From contig OZ010788.1 in assembly GCA_963932465.1 (NCBI GenBank), positions 672,784,484 to 672,848,483 on the forward strand: a stretch of 64,000 nucleotides of DNA, read 5' to 3'. A program made the translations under genes and the position numbers. Positions 13,322-24,501 of this stretch are shown in pieces. Origin of the DNA: Maratus speciosus (lineage: Eukaryota > Arthropoda > Arachnida > Araneae > Salticidae). Numbering within the stretch: the first letter of the stretch is position 1; every line of letters begins with the position of its first letter. Below the pieces are notes generated by a model. That model was not told where the DNA came from, searched no databases, and saw nothing but the letters and a program-made list of their open reading frames with translations.

Positions 13322-14084
13322 TTAAAGTTTTCAAAAAACAATTTTTTTACCTAACTAAGTGATATGTTATACCGAATGTATAATTTTACAGTAAAATATT
13401 CATGAATTTCCTAAATTACTTTTTATACGCCTTAAGCGTATCCGAAGTACTTTATAAAGGGATTCCAAAGATTGTTAAAATATTTATATTTTACATTAAA
13501 AAGTTGTCTTTTCAAATTTTATTGGAATTTTTCTGTAGTTTTTCTTTGCAGATACGTATTTCCAAGGGTATTATGGTTGTTTCCAGACAAAATAAAACCT
13601 TTTGTTTTTCCACTCAAAATATATTTGAGTCGTTGTTGCTTTTTTAAGTATAGAACGGTATGCTGTTAACTAAGGTTCGATTCCTTTGCCCGGTTAATTT
13701 TTCATTCGTATTGCTTTTATTGTATTAATTGTGCTTAAAGTCTGAAATTAAGCGTTCTTTATATATGTGTGTTAGTGATTATATATCGATTTCAATATTT
13801 TTGAAATAGTGCAACTTTATTAAAATACACCCCAAAAGATTTTTCTCCATAGACCGTAAAGTAACTGAATTCTTTTCAGTGCCCCTGTAAGTGAACTATG
13901 ACCGCTACTCACTTCATTTTCAGTATCTAAGATGCTATAATAAATTTCCTTTATGTATATAAACTGCATTGAGGGCAACCAGAGAATATTTATGCGAGTT
14001 AGAATACTGTCAGAGAGGCAGACACAAAAACTCAATTCATAAACACTTATCAGCTATGTTGCAAAGTTTTGAAGAGTTGGAAAT

Positions 14085-14570
14085 TGCACGTCAAACATGG
14101 CAAATGACGTACTATCACTAGTTTTATAAATATTCAGATCTTGGTGCCATAGCTGTTGCACTCTTATTCAAAAAGACATGAATGCAAAATTCATTACTAT
14201 TCTATATATTAAATCCATTATACGGAAACAATAGAACTCCATCATAAATATGTGGTCATGACCCTGGCAACTTAGAATCATGACCTATCATGGGATAGCA
14301 TTGAATTCATTACGTAATTACGGATTTAATAGAATGAAGAAAACTTTTATGAATATATTTTTAAGTTTTGATTCGATTTTCATAAAATTTGAAATGACGC
14401 GACACAATTCTGCAAAGAATGTATTATATTTCAAACCAATTTAAATTTCAAAAAAATGTTCTGGTCGTTTTTGCGCTGTTCTGGCGGAGAGACAAACAGA
14501 CAGACGGAATGACTATACGACGACTATAAGTGCTACGTATTTATATAATTACGAACGTAAATAAAAGGAA
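14085..14570 (+). repeat. Dispersed repeat R1, variant copy
   Basis: Starts GTTGGAAATTGCACGTCAAA and ends ATTTATATAATTACGAACG. It includes a CCTATCATGGGATAGCATTG-type segment also found at 58140 (reverse) and 63540, which defines a sub-family. Confidence 0.7.
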
Positions 14571-14584
14571 AATGCATATGTTGG

Positions 14585-15216
14585 TTCAAAGAAAATACGT
14601 GTTTTACCAGGCATTGAAATGACATTAAAAATTCTTTCGTTGCATTTTAAATTGTTAAAATATAATTTGTGAGACTCATTAAAGTATTTCCATCTTTATA
14701 GAAACATTTCACGTAAATTAGATATTTGTTAAACTGTTTTTTAATTTAGTTGGAAAATTGTTTCTTCAAATCATTAAATGAAAATAAATACTAAACTTCA
14801 TAACGTTGCTTGCATATTTGATTTATAAGAGGGAACGATAAAGAAAATGTCTCTTGGGCGAATTGATTATTAAACATCATTATGATCGAAGATTACTTTT
14901 CGGCGTAAACAAATTTTTACTGTCTATGGAATAGAATAAAAAAACATAAAATACAATGGAAAACTTCTTTAGTTTATATAAATATTCTATTATTCCTTAG
15001 AATTTTTGTAATTTGATCACAAATAGCATATTGTTATTTGCAGATAGAGATTTAAGTTTGTGAATTAAAATCCAGACTATCTCCCTAAAGCAATGCGGTC
15101 AATGAATGTAATTTTATTTAATTGAAATGTTGACTACATGAATAATTAAGCGTATAGTGTCTACAAATAAACATTCTAGGCTAAATATAAACAGCCTAAA
15201 AACAAACATAATATAT
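14585..15216. repeat. Block A, copy 1 (host repeat of the PLE)
   Basis: About 630 bp unit with paralogues at 18531-19140 and 36981-37650, all sharing CTCTTGGGCGAATTGATTAT, GATTATCATTATGATCGAAGA-like and AAAGCAATGCGGTCAATGAA. It ends at the PLE insertion point. Confidence 0.8.
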
Positions 15217-15437
15217 AAAAATAGCAAATAAAGCCTTTGTGCAACAATATTAATAAGCAGAAAAACCAACGTTTAAAATGCACAAATAATATATGAAAAG
15301 CAGCAAACAGCTGTTTCGAATCTACTAGCGAGATTCGAAACAGCTGTTTGCTGCTTTTCATATATTATTTGTGCATTTTAAACGTTGGTTTTTCTGCTTT
15401 TTAATATTGTTGCACAAAGGCTTTATTTGCTATTTTT
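15217..15437. repeat. PLE 5' inverted pseudo-LTR arms
   Basis: Left arm 15217-15322 is the reverse complement of 15331-15437. The axis GAATCT-ACTAGCG-AGATTC (15318-15336) is the same stem-loop that forms stem II of the hammerhead in the 3' copy. Neither arm carries the CTGANGA half of the ribozyme, so the 5' end is truncated inside it. GAAAC (15337-15341), the other core segment, is intact here. Confidence 0.85.
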
Positions 15438-17792
15438 ATGTATTTGGCGTTAACGGGCCTTTATTCTTCTGTAATTTTTTTTTCCGCAATGTCTCAAATC
15501 AATAGGTTTTGTAATTTACGATTAAAAAAGTACAGGTTTTTGGAACACTTACATTTCCTACTTGATTGTAGGCGTAAGAAGGTTATTCCTAAATTCATTT
15601 CCATTCGTTGTAATTTATTTTCTTCAAATAGGATTGAGAAGGTCTTATTTCGTTCTAAATTAGCTCTTTTAAGAGCTTTGATTCAAGAGACTCGCCACAA
15701 AATTGCTCATATAGAGCGCGAGTTATATTCTTTACATATCAGCCTCGCTAATTCTACTCCTGATTTTCAGTCCATTGACAGAAGGTCATGGAGCAGAGTT
15801 CTCACAGCTTCTTCTGTTCATTGTTCGGTTTTAAAGAAGAAATTTAATGCGCTTTGTGGAAGTTCTGTCGCTAATAACTGCAGTAATTTGCCTCTTGTTA
15901 ACCAAAATGCTGTTGTCAATCTTTCTAGTGTTCCATTAAGTAACAATCAGCTCGATGCTCTCAAATTGAATAACAATTTTTCTGTCTCTGCTATTCCTTC
16001 TTTACCTAATCTTATTGCTCCTATTGAAAGAGCCTTTAAGCATAGCGCTCTATCTTCTTCTCAAAAAGAGTCTATTAGGCATCTCATTGCCAATACTGTT
16101 GATTTCAATTCTAATGTTTATAAACCCAATCTTAAACATCCTGTTAAACAATGTCTGAAAAATTTGCGTTCTGATCCAAACTTAATTATTACTAAGGCCG
16201 ACAAAGGTGGTCAGATTGTTCTTCTCGACAAATCTACGTATTTGGAAAAAACCCATAAATTAATTAATGATGGTCCGTATGTGGATATCCGCAAAGACCC
16301 TTCCACTAGTGAAATTAACTCTATTAAGTCTGCCATTAAGTCTTCTTCCATTATTCCTGCTAACTTTAAGAAGTCCCTTATTCCGTCTATTGCGCATTGT
16401 GCCAGGTTTTATGCTTTACCTAAGGTCCATAAACCTGACATTCCTTTTAGACCTATTGTCTCTAGTATCGGTACAGCTTCTTATAAGCTTGCCAAATATT
16501 TAGTTTCTGTTTTTTCCCCACTTTCGAGCAGTAACTGTTTCACTGTTAAGAACTCTTTTGATTTTGTTAAAAAACTTCATAATTTTAAGCCGCAGGGTCA
16601 CATGATGGTTTCTTTTGATGTTAAATCATTATTTAAAAACGTTCCGGTTGAGGGGGCTTTAAATTGCCTCAAGAAAAGGCTTTGTGAATTCCATTTTTCT
16701 TATTTTGAAATCGAGGAACTTATACTTCTCACTCGCGCTTGCTTGTCGCAAAATACTTTTGTTTTCAATGGTAATTTCTTCCGTATGATTGACGGTTTGG
16801 CTATGGGTAATCCTCTTAGTCCAATTTTATGCGATATTTATATGCACTATTTTGAGGTCAAGCTTTTTGAAATCTTAAAATTTCCGTTCTATGTTCGTTA
16901 TGTTGATGATGTTTATGTCCTGATTGAAATGAATTCGGATATTAATCATATTCTCTCTATTATGAATTCCATTGATCCCTGCATTCAATTTACCTCTGAA
17001 ATTGAGACCAATAACTGTCTTTCTTTCCTGGATGTCCTTGTTATTCGTTGTGAAAATGGCTTTCAGACTACCGTCTTTCGTAAACCTTTTGCTGTCAGCC
17101 TCCCACCTCACAGGTATTCTTCTCATCCCCCTAACCAGAAATTCGCTGCTATCAATACTTTTGTTTTTCGGGCTACTAATATTTGTTCCACTCATCAGTT
17201 ACTTAGAGCTGAACTTAATTACCTCAAAGCTATTGCTGTCGATCGTGGTTATTCCTCTAATATTATCGATTCTATTTATAAGAAATTGACGAAATCCGAC
17301 CATTCTGAAAAGCATTCTAATTCCAACTCTAATACTTCAGTTGTATTACCATTTTTTCCTAAAATCAGTCAGCAAGTTGCTAAAATCCTAAGAAGGTTTG
17401 ATTTTAAAGTTATTTTTTCTCCTGTTAATAAAATCCCTTTTTCAAATCTCAAACACCCCGTTGATCGCCTAGATAATTGGGACATTTACCAGATCTCTTG
17501 TCAGTGTGGTCTTTCTTATATTGGTCAGACTAAACGTGCTCTTAGATTTCGTTTAAAAGAGCATGAAGGTTATGTTAAAAATCAGGAGCTCAAACGTTCT
17601 TCTATTGCTCAACATTCTTGGTCTTCTCAACATAGGTTCGATTTTTCCTCAGCCATCATTATCCAAAAATGTTCTTCTAACCTTGATCTTGATTTTTGGG
17701 AAGCTTACCATATCATTAAAAATGCTCACTCTTTAGTCAATGACTTATCTAGTACTCCAGATTTTCCAAGTATTTGGAAAGCGTTAATTTAA
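15438..17792 (+). CDS. Penelope-like reverse transcriptase with GIY-YIG endonuclease
   Basis: 784 aa, uninterrupted. It copies element RNA into DNA by target-primed synthesis, using the C-terminal nuclease to nick the target (family knowledge). Visible motifs: a basic N-terminus; the PLE signature KADKGGQIVLLDK (about 254-266); LPKVHKPDIPFRPIVS (about 330); RT motif A FDVKSL with D394; DGLAMGNPLSP before the catalytic YVDD at 488-491; SFLDVLV after it. The GIY-YIG domain spans about 682-775, with DIYQI, CQC (688-690) of the zinc-binding motif typical of PLEs, SYIGQTKRALRFR (R700/R703) and E755 as probable metal ligand. The length is normal for a Penelope/Poseidon-type protein. The first Met lies just after the terminal repeat; Met18 (15489) is an alternative start. 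No frameshift or stop is seen, so it may encode an active protein. Confidence 0.93.
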   Translation: MYLALTGLYSSVIFFSAMSQINRFCNLRLKKYRFLEHLHFLLDCRRKKVIPKFISIRCNLFSSNRIEKVLFRSKLALLRALIQETRHKIAHIERELYSLHISLANSTPDFQSIDRRSWSRVLTASSVHCSVLKKKFNALCGSSVANNCSNLPLVNQNAVVNLSSVPLSNNQLDALKLNNNFSVSAIPSLPNLIAPIERAFKHSALSSSQKESIRHLIANTVDFNSNVYKPNLKHPVKQCLKNLRSDPNLIITKADKGGQIVLLDKSTYLEKTHKLINDGPYVDIRKDPSTSEINSIKSAIKSSSIIPANFKKSLIPSIAHCARFYALPKVHKPDIPFRPIVSSIGTASYKLAKYLVSVFSPLSSSNCFTVKNSFDFVKKLHNFKPQGHMMVSFDVKSLFKNVPVEGALNCLKKRLCEFHFSYFEIEELILLTRACLSQNTFVFNGNFFRMIDGLAMGNPLSPILCDIYMHYFEVKLFEILKFPFYVRYVDDVYVLIEMNSDINHILSIMNSIDPCIQFTSEIETNNCLSFLDVLVIRCENGFQTTVFRKPFAVSLPPHRYSSHPPNQKFAAINTFVFRATNICSTHQLLRAELNYLKAIAVDRGYSSNIIDSIYKKLTKSDHSEKHSNSNSNTSVVLPFFPKISQQVAKILRRFDFKVIFSPVNKIPFSNLKHPVDRLDNWDIYQISCQCGLSYIGQTKRALRFRLKEHEGYVKNQELKRSSIAQHSWSSQHRFDFSSAIIIQKCSSNLDLDFWEAYHIIKNAHSLVNDLSSTPDFPSIWKALI

Positions 17793-17869
17793 TTCCCCTT
17801 TTTTGGTTTCTTTTCTCTACTTCTCCGGTAGATGTCGCTACTTGTCCACCCAGTCGTTTCCACTGCTTC

Positions 17870-17950
17870 TCTCTCATTGGTTGTTTCGGCGCCTTCGCCA
17901 CCCGCATAGGGTATAAAAGCCAGCGCGTCTCTGTCTATGATTTTGCTCAG
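17870..17950 (+). promoter_or_regulatory. PLE 3' pseudo-LTR promoter-like segment
   Basis: A GC-richer stretch after the stop codon holds an inverted CCAAT (ATTGG near 17877), a TATAAAA box at 17912-17918 and TCAG at 17947-17950, an arthropod-type initiator about 37 bp downstream. The spacing is slightly long. This segment is missing from the truncated 5' end, so it would drive a tandem downstream copy or flanking DNA rather than this copy. Confidence 0.5.
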
Positions 17951-17980
17951 CCTTGCTTTTTCTAGCACGCTGTTCCTTTT

Positions 17981-18025
17981 GCACTGAAGAAGAATCTCGC
18001 TAGTAGATTCCAAACAGCTGTTTGC
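17981..18025 (+). ncRNA. Hammerhead-like ribozyme in PLE 3' terminal repeat
   Basis: Core CTGAAGA (17984-17990), one extra A, stem II GAATCT/AGATTC (17992-17997/18005-18010) with a 7-nt loop, then CAAA where GAAA is expected (18011-18014). Palindromic stem III AAACAGCTGTTT (18012-18023) has a GUU cleavage triplet at 18020-18022. A short stem I pairs GCA (17981-17983) with TGC (18023-18025). Both 5' copies have the expected GAAA at 15337, so G12-to-C is a private mutation here and probably inactivating. PLEs are known to carry minimal dimer-type hammerheads. Confidence 0.65.
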
Positions 18026-18080
18026 TGCTTTTCATATATTATTTGTGCATTTTAAACGTTGGTTTTTCTGCTTTTTAAAA

Positions 18081-19690
18081 CTTAATATAGGCAAAACACA
18101 AACATAACAGACGTAAAAATAAATATTAAAAGATGTTTAGTAAACAATTTCTTTATCTAAGTGGAAAACAGTTCCTTCAAATGATTAAATTAAAATAAAT
18201 AGAGAACTTCATATTATTACATGCATAACTTAATTTTTCAGGGTAAAAAATAAAATAAAGATACAATTGGGCTTCTTGGGTGAATTAATTATTACTAATT
18301 ATCCTTAGGATAGGAAAATATTTTAAGTTTAAAAAATGTTTTACACCAGATAAAATATAAAAAATAGAATTAAAAAATAATCGAAAACTTTTTGGTTAAA
18401 TAAATAAATTTTAATATATCTTTAAAATTGCGCAAAACTAGTGGAATATGTGCAAATCCCAAAACTTTATTCTAACTGATATATGTTAATACTTCAAAAT
18501 TCGCATAGAGATCAATCAGAAAATAGATGTTACCAGGTATTGAAAATAACAATAATTCAATTGCATTTTAAATAGCTAAAATAAGATAAGTTATGAGACT
18601 GATTAACTATTTTCATCTGTATAAAAACATTTCACATAAATTAGATATTTGTTAAACTGTTTTTTAATTTAGTTGGAAAATTGTTTCTTCAAGATTAAGT
18701 GAAAACAAATACAAAACTTCATAACGTTGCTTGCATATTTAATGTATAAGAGGGAATGATAAAGAAAATGTAACTAGGTCTCTTGGGCGAATTGATTATT
18801 AAACATCATTATGATCGAAGATTAGTTTTCGGCTTAAACAAAATTTTTACTCTCTGTGGAAGAGAATAAAAAACATTAAAAGACAATCGAAAACTTCTTT
18901 AGTTTATATAAATATTCTATTATTCCTTAGAAGTTTTGTAATTTGATCACGGATAGCACATTGTTATTTGCAGATGAAGATTTAAGTTTATTAATTAAAA
19001 TCCAGACTATCTCCCTAAAGCAATGCGGTCAATGAATTTAGTTCTATTTAATTTAAGTGCTGAATACAGGAATAATTAAACGTATAGTGTCTACAAATAA
19101 ACATTCTAGGCTAAATATAAACAGCCTAAAAGCAAACATAATATATAGGCAAAAAATAAACATTACAAACGTAAAAATAAATATTAAAAGATGTTTATTA
19201 AACAATTTCTTTAACTCAGTGGAAAACAGTTTCTTCAAATTATTAAATTAAAATAAATAGAGAACTTCATAATATTACATGCATAACTTAATTTTTCAGA
19301 AAAAAATTATACAATTGGGTTTCTTGTGTGAATTAATTATTAATTATTCTTAACATAGAAATATATTTTCAGTTTAACACCAGATGGAATATAAAGAATA
19401 AAATTAAAGAACAATTGGATTTTTTTTTGTTTTAATAAATAAATTTTAATATTTATTAGAAATAACGCAATTAAATAAAAAGCTGCTATTTTTATTTGAA
19501 GGTGACCTGTTAAAATTAATTGAAGATTACCCCCCCCCCCCAAGTATTGAGGATTTATTAATTCAATGTATTGGATGTATGAATAATATGTATATCATTC
19601 CTTAAAAATATTCAGGTTTTATTTATTTAATGTATTAAATCTATGAATAATATGCTATCATTCCTTAAAATAAATGTAAATAAGCGGATA
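18081..19690. repeat. Repeat blocks B1, A2, B2
   Basis: B1 is 18081-18530, A2 18531-19140 and B2 19141-19690. B units share AAATAAATATTAAAAGATGT and CATGCATAACTTAATTTTTC; A units are listed at 14585. A and B are themselves distant relatives: both contain a TAGTTGGAAAA/AAGTGGAAAACAG-TTTCTTCAA core. B2 has a 12-C run (19530-19541) where the paralogue near 38036 has four C. Confidence 0.75.
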
Positions 19691-20385
19691 AGTGTGATCA
19701 CAGATCGCACAGAGGAGTTCGTTTAATACTCCTTTCAAAACACTTTGTCCTTTTGCAAAGTCTGTTAGTGCCACATTTCGAACCAGGGGGCGTACTCTAT
19801 TCTAAATGAACCGAACGAAACTTCGTTTTACAACCTATCCGTAGATATATTAGTCGAGGGGATCGGGCCCATAGTACCCGAGATAGTTATGCGCCCCCGG
19901 TCGGTATAAAGTGGAACTAAAATATGTAAGGCTATGGTGCATAATATGAAAGAGTGATCAAAAGGGTGTCGGCAAAAGTTTGAAAAGTGCCCCGGGTGAA
20001 AAGGGTGAAGGTTAGAAAAATTGCTTACAATACACAAGTTAGAGATCGGAGGATTAAATATGACTTTTTGAAATTTTTATGATTTGTCGTGTGATCTCAA
20101 GTCTTCAGGTATAAGTGTTCAAAATTTCATCTTCAACTTAATTAGGGGCTCAGTTAGAAAAAAAAAAAAAAAAAACGCTTAAAATACACAAGTTAGAGCC
20201 CAGACGGGTAAATATAAGACTTTTTAAAAATTTTAAGATTTGTCGTTTGACGTGATGTGTTCAGCTATAGGTATCCAAAATTTCAAGTCTCCAACCTATA
20301 TAGTTTCTGAGAACGGGCTCTGTGACAGATAGACAGACAGAGGAGTGAAATGAATAGGGTTTCGTCAGATGAACGAAACTCTAAA
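19691..20385 (+). repeat. Dispersed repeat E, full copy
   Basis: About 690 bp, beginning GTGTGATCACAGATCGCACA and ending in a hairpin AGGGTTTCGT / ACGAAACTCT (20356-20365/20373-20382). The reverse copy is 62226-62945 and a truncated one is 38186-38400. It includes two GACAGATAGACAGACAGAG-like and ACACAAGTTAGAG-type sub-repeats. Hairpin-ended, but no proven superfamily. Confidence 0.75.
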
Positions 20386-21400
20386 AAGAGGAAATTTTAT
20401 TGCATATCAAATACTTATACGTTAAGTGGCAATTCAAAATACCGATTTTTTTATTCAAAAATTTCCAGTTCATACCAGAAAATTTTTAATACTAATTTTC
20501 TTTTATTTTGCGCACAAAATATTTTTGTTACTAGCAAAGCCCGGCTTTGGTTACTAAAGTCTAAATTGCGCCACTCACAATGGCTCATATCACAAATGCA
20601 CCTGCGAAATTCCCTAGCACGACGAGCTGGCTCATAGGATGCTTTGTTTAATTTCAGCTTAAAAGCGGGGCGTCGCATATCCTGTCTTCATAGTTTTTAG
20701 AAATAAAAAAATAATAATAAAACAGCCAACAAATATCATTCATGTACAAGTTAAATGAGCTTTATTTAAACCGGATTAAAATAGTATGATATCATCATTT
20801 ATTTATGTTATTATTATTTTTTTTAATCTGAATAAAATCAGTTTATTTTTTCTTTTGAATTGATTTTTACTTGAGACGGGATTTTATATTTATTAATGTT
20901 CAATAAAGAGAAATTAAAACAATATTACAGACAACTTAAACAAAATGAAAGAGGTACATTTTAGAAAATATCTGTCTTTTAGAAAAGAAAAAAACTCGCT
21001 ATTATTTTATGAAAGTAAATATTATAATAGACTTTTTAAAAATCTGATTTTTAAGTATTGATGCGAGATACAATATCCTAAAAATAAAAGTATGGCTAAA
21101 TATTGTTTTTCAAAAACTGCTTCATTTCCTAGTTAGATGATCACTTTATTTTTGTAAGGATATAACTAGACTGATGCGCCAATTCCAAAACTTTATTCTA
21201 TCTCATATATGTTAATTATTCAAAATTCGCTATCACAGTGCTAAAATTAAATGGCAATCTATGTCATCATGAGGAATGTAAAGGTATATAGATTCGTTGA
21301 ATTGGATGTATTTAATAAGAAGATATAAGTATCGCATTGTTTCAAACAAATCATTGAATTTCGGAATCCGACCTCTTAGACGTCCGCAACCAAAATTCTA
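20386..21400. other. No gene; one repeat fragment
   Basis: At 20520-20640 a segment with AGCAAAGCCCGGCTTTG and ATATCACAAATGCACCTG matches, in reverse, 23675-23740. The remainder is AT-rich without recognised features. Confidence 0.4.
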
Positions 21401-21409
21401 ACCCAAAGT

Positions 21410-22030
21410 ATCAAAATCAATACCTGTTTTTCAATATACACCCAAGTCTAATAAGGATCTATTTACGTGAAAATGTAACAGAATACTATGTTTCATAAAA
21501 TTCCGTGCATTAGTTTTTGAGATAGAGCTTTTGCAAAAATTGTGAAAAATTAAGCATAGCAGCGCCACCTGTTGTACAATTTACACCAAAAGCTAATCAG
21601 TAACAGCTTACATCAACGTCTAACTGAATATAAAATGTGATGAAAATCCGTGCAATAGTTGTTGAGATATAGCTATTAATTACTCAGAAATCGTACAGAA
21701 AGCAGCACAGCAGCGCCGCCTGTTGGCGGATACCGATATACACCTGATATACACCAAAAACGAATCAAGCTAGTTTGTATCAAGGTCTAACTGAATCTAA
21801 AGTTTTATTAAATTCCGTACAACAATTCTTGATAGAATTATTGCTGAAATCGTGAAAAAATCAGCATAGCAACGTTACCTGTTGGGCGATATACACCAAA
21901 CACTATTTAGCACCAGTTTCTATCAAGGTCTAACTGAATCTATAGGTTTGTGAAATTTCGTGTATTAGTTATTGAGATAGAGCGCCCATAAAATTTTTGT
22001 CACATACAGACACACTCACAGACAGAGTGA
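21410..22030. repeat. Four tandem units of about 150 bp
   Basis: Each unit carries a CAGCGCCACCTGTTG-type block, ATATACACCAAA, ATCAAGGTCTAACTGAATCT and a TTAGTTNTTGAGATAGAGC-type block. They diverge by roughly a quarter by eye. The array ends with a CACACTCACAGACAGAGTGA segment. The pattern resembles the 3' part of a larger interspersed arthropod repeat. Confidence 0.75.
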
Positions 22031-22034
22031 CCGA

Positions 22035-23640
22035 CAGACATTTTTTAAAAACCACTAAATCGTGTTCAGCATTTTCTATAACGTATAAATCCTTCGAAAA
22101 CCGGAAGTCGAAAATTACCCGAATCCAACTAATTTCCTCTTGTAAAGACAGAAGAACCCAAAAATGGGATATATGGATTTTTCATTTACAATTTTTATTA
22201 GTAATTAAAATCAGTACAAAAACCCTCAACGGATTAAACGTTTGTGAGACAGCAGTTTACCTTATGACTCTAAAGATTTTAAATATAGGTACTAAAAATA
22301 ATGATATAAAAATTTGTGTAATGCTATGCTATTAATTAAAAGAAAAATATATCGTCATTTTCTTTTCTATTTATATTCAAAAGTGCAAAAAGTATTTTCA
22401 ACATCAATTGCTATATATATACAATTTATTCACTAATGCTTTTTCATTCAGGTCTCTGATAAATTCGAAATATGGGTTTTAAATGAGATGGTATGAAAAT
22501 TTGAGTGGCGAATTTATAGGACGTTTGTTTTGAAATTCGATAAAAATTATTTTTGGTTTGTCATTTTAAATATATTTTCACATCCAAATGATATTTTTAA
22601 ATTTTCCAGTACACTGTTAAATATATCAAATTTTCACTGAGTCTATATCATACATTGAAATCTGTCATTTCAATCAACTGAGTTATCTTTTGTGTCAAGC
22701 TATCTAAAAATCATAAGTAAAATTTATGTAAATGGTTTGTTTGCCTCATAGTAGCCAAATTAAATTAAACATATGCAAATCGATAACATGGCAGAAAGAA
22801 AACCCGATAGTTTTTTTTTTAATTCTTTATTTAAAGAAAATAATCTGTAACATTTGCTGTTCAATAAAAAGAATAAATAAATAACTACTATTAAGTTTGT
22901 AGCTTTTAATGAGCACGTGGAAAGCATATTCAAAGTTTAGTCATATATGCATGTCTTGCGTTATACTTTACACTCACATCTGGAGTCCCTGATGACTGAT
23001 AATTGTAAACAATGAAATTCTTAGCAATAAATGAAGAGAGTTTCATTTAAGCCGATACAGCTCAAATCAATTAGTACTCTAGAAAATTTCGAAACAAACG
23101 AAATTTTTGAAATACAGATAGTTTCGGCAGAATTTTCAGCAGCATTTTCCCCGAAAATGAATGTTTGGCGAAGCTCAGATTTTGGGCCGAAAACGTAACG
23201 AATACACACAGGTCGAGCTACACTTAAAGTTACTATAACTTTTAAATCTATTATACTCAATTCGTTAGTCGCTTATTCTCTGATCTCTAATGCCAGATAT
23301 TTAAGATCTGACTGCTTACCTTAACCTAAGAAATCCATTTTAAAAACTAATATTCGTATACTATTTATTCTTTCCTTTAAATACTGAAACAACCAGAGAT
23401 TTTTTAAGTAAAAAAATAACAAAATTAACAAAAATCATATTCATAACATCTAAAGGACGACATTTTTATCCAGAAATATTACTGTACATTGATCTATTTA
23501 TTTTATTCAGAATCAATAAATAAAAATTTAATCTCACTACTATCAAATATATTTAAAATGATTTTGCTCCCCACGCCAATAACAACACATACACACACAC
23601 CCGTTTCCGCAGATAAAAAAAAGAAAAACCATATTTTCCC
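22035..23640. other. No gene recognised
   Basis: AT-rich DNA. The segment around 22900-23020 (GAGCACGTGGAAAGC..ACACTCACATCTGGAGTC) is related to 41600-41690, and GCCGATACAGCTCAAATCAA to 41750, so this is another dispersed repeat pair. Confidence 0.4.
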
Positions 23641-24277
23641 TTTAAATAGGGACTTTCTAGGTAGCATAGGGAATGTCACAGGTGCATTTGTGATATGAGC
23701 CGTTGTGAGGAGCGCGGTTTAGGCGCTAGTTGTTTTGTTTACTAGCAATTAATTCAGTGTTGCCAGATTGGGGATTTTGTCCCCATTTTGGCGATTTTTG
23801 AACCTTCTGGAGAATTTTTTGGGGACAAGTAGTTCATGGGGAAATTTTGAGGGACTACCAACATTTTTGGGGGGAAACTTGGGCAATTTCTTTCACTATT
23901 TCACTTAAAATTTACTTTTAGTCATCTGGCAACACAGGATCTAATTCGATTTTAATTTGAAAAACGAAAATAAAACACAGAAATCGGAGATATCAAACAT
24001 TGTTCTTGTGGTCATGCTCGTCGTAGAAAACAAGACATTTTACATGTATCATAAGTGTATCACGATCTGCCTTGGACTATCCCCATCTGAATTTCCAGAC
24101 CATTATATAAGTGCGGCAGATTTTCTTACTCATCGCGGACAAATACACAGACACATTTCTTATATTAATATAAATCTATACAACAGAAATAGAAACAATT
24201 TTATAGCTAAATTTAACAAAACTAAAATTACAAAATTTAACAAAATTTAACAAAACTAACAAAGCTAAAATTTAACA

Positions 24278-24339
24278 AAACAATAACATGGTAACATTGT
24301 CTCGTGACATTGTTTACCATGTTATTGTTTTGTTAAATT
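24278..24339. repeat. Long hairpin
   Basis: Inverted segments AACAAAACAATAACATGG and CCATGTTATTGTTTTGTT around a GTCTCGTGAC core, which is repeated at about 24424. Confidence 0.75.
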
Positions 24340-24501
24340 ATATCAAAATTAATCCATGCTCACAAATAGCTAATTTAATTTAAATTTAATTTTAGGTCTG
24401 CAATATTTTTCATTATGCATCATGTCTCGTGACATTGTTTACTATGTTTATTGTTTTTAAATTTTGTGAAAATATTTTCTATCATAAATGATATTAAAAA
24501 T

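Larger units (their letters stand above)
10430..14060. repeat. Segmental repeat block D, copy I
   Basis: Non-coding block paralogous to 29270-36372. Shared segments include GCATTGTAGAAGTATCCTTG / GGATTGTAGAAGCATCCTTG, ATCAACGTGTATGTAAAAGA and ACCTAACTAAGTGATATG. The first 700 bp also match 52290-53030. Copy I carries insertions missing from copy II (an R1 repeat at 12050-12485 and a TTAA-MITE at 13095-13321), so copy II shows the empty sites. Confidence 0.8.
15217..18080 (+). mobile_element. Penelope-like element, apparently complete coding region
   Basis: A 2.86 kb PLE inserted at the junction of repeat blocks A and B. Uninterrupted paralogues at about 19139 (AACATAATATATAGGCAAAA) and 37649 (AACTTAATATAGACAAAACA) define the ends and give an imperfect 9-bp target duplication (cataatata left, cttaatata right). 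The 5' end is an inverted repeat of about 105 bp per arm (15217-15322 and 15331-15437). The 3' end repeats the right arm in direct orientation (18005-18079). The element contains one uninterrupted 784-codon frame, a promoter-like segment and a hammerhead-like motif in the 3' terminal repeat. This is the pseudo-LTR arrangement known for PLEs. Confidence 0.9.

Noticed and set aside
13640..13700. tRNA-like B box GGTTCGATTCC, also at about 35362
   Set aside because: No A box or cloverleaf at the right distance. Both occurrences are the same position in block D. At most a decayed tRNA-derived fragment.
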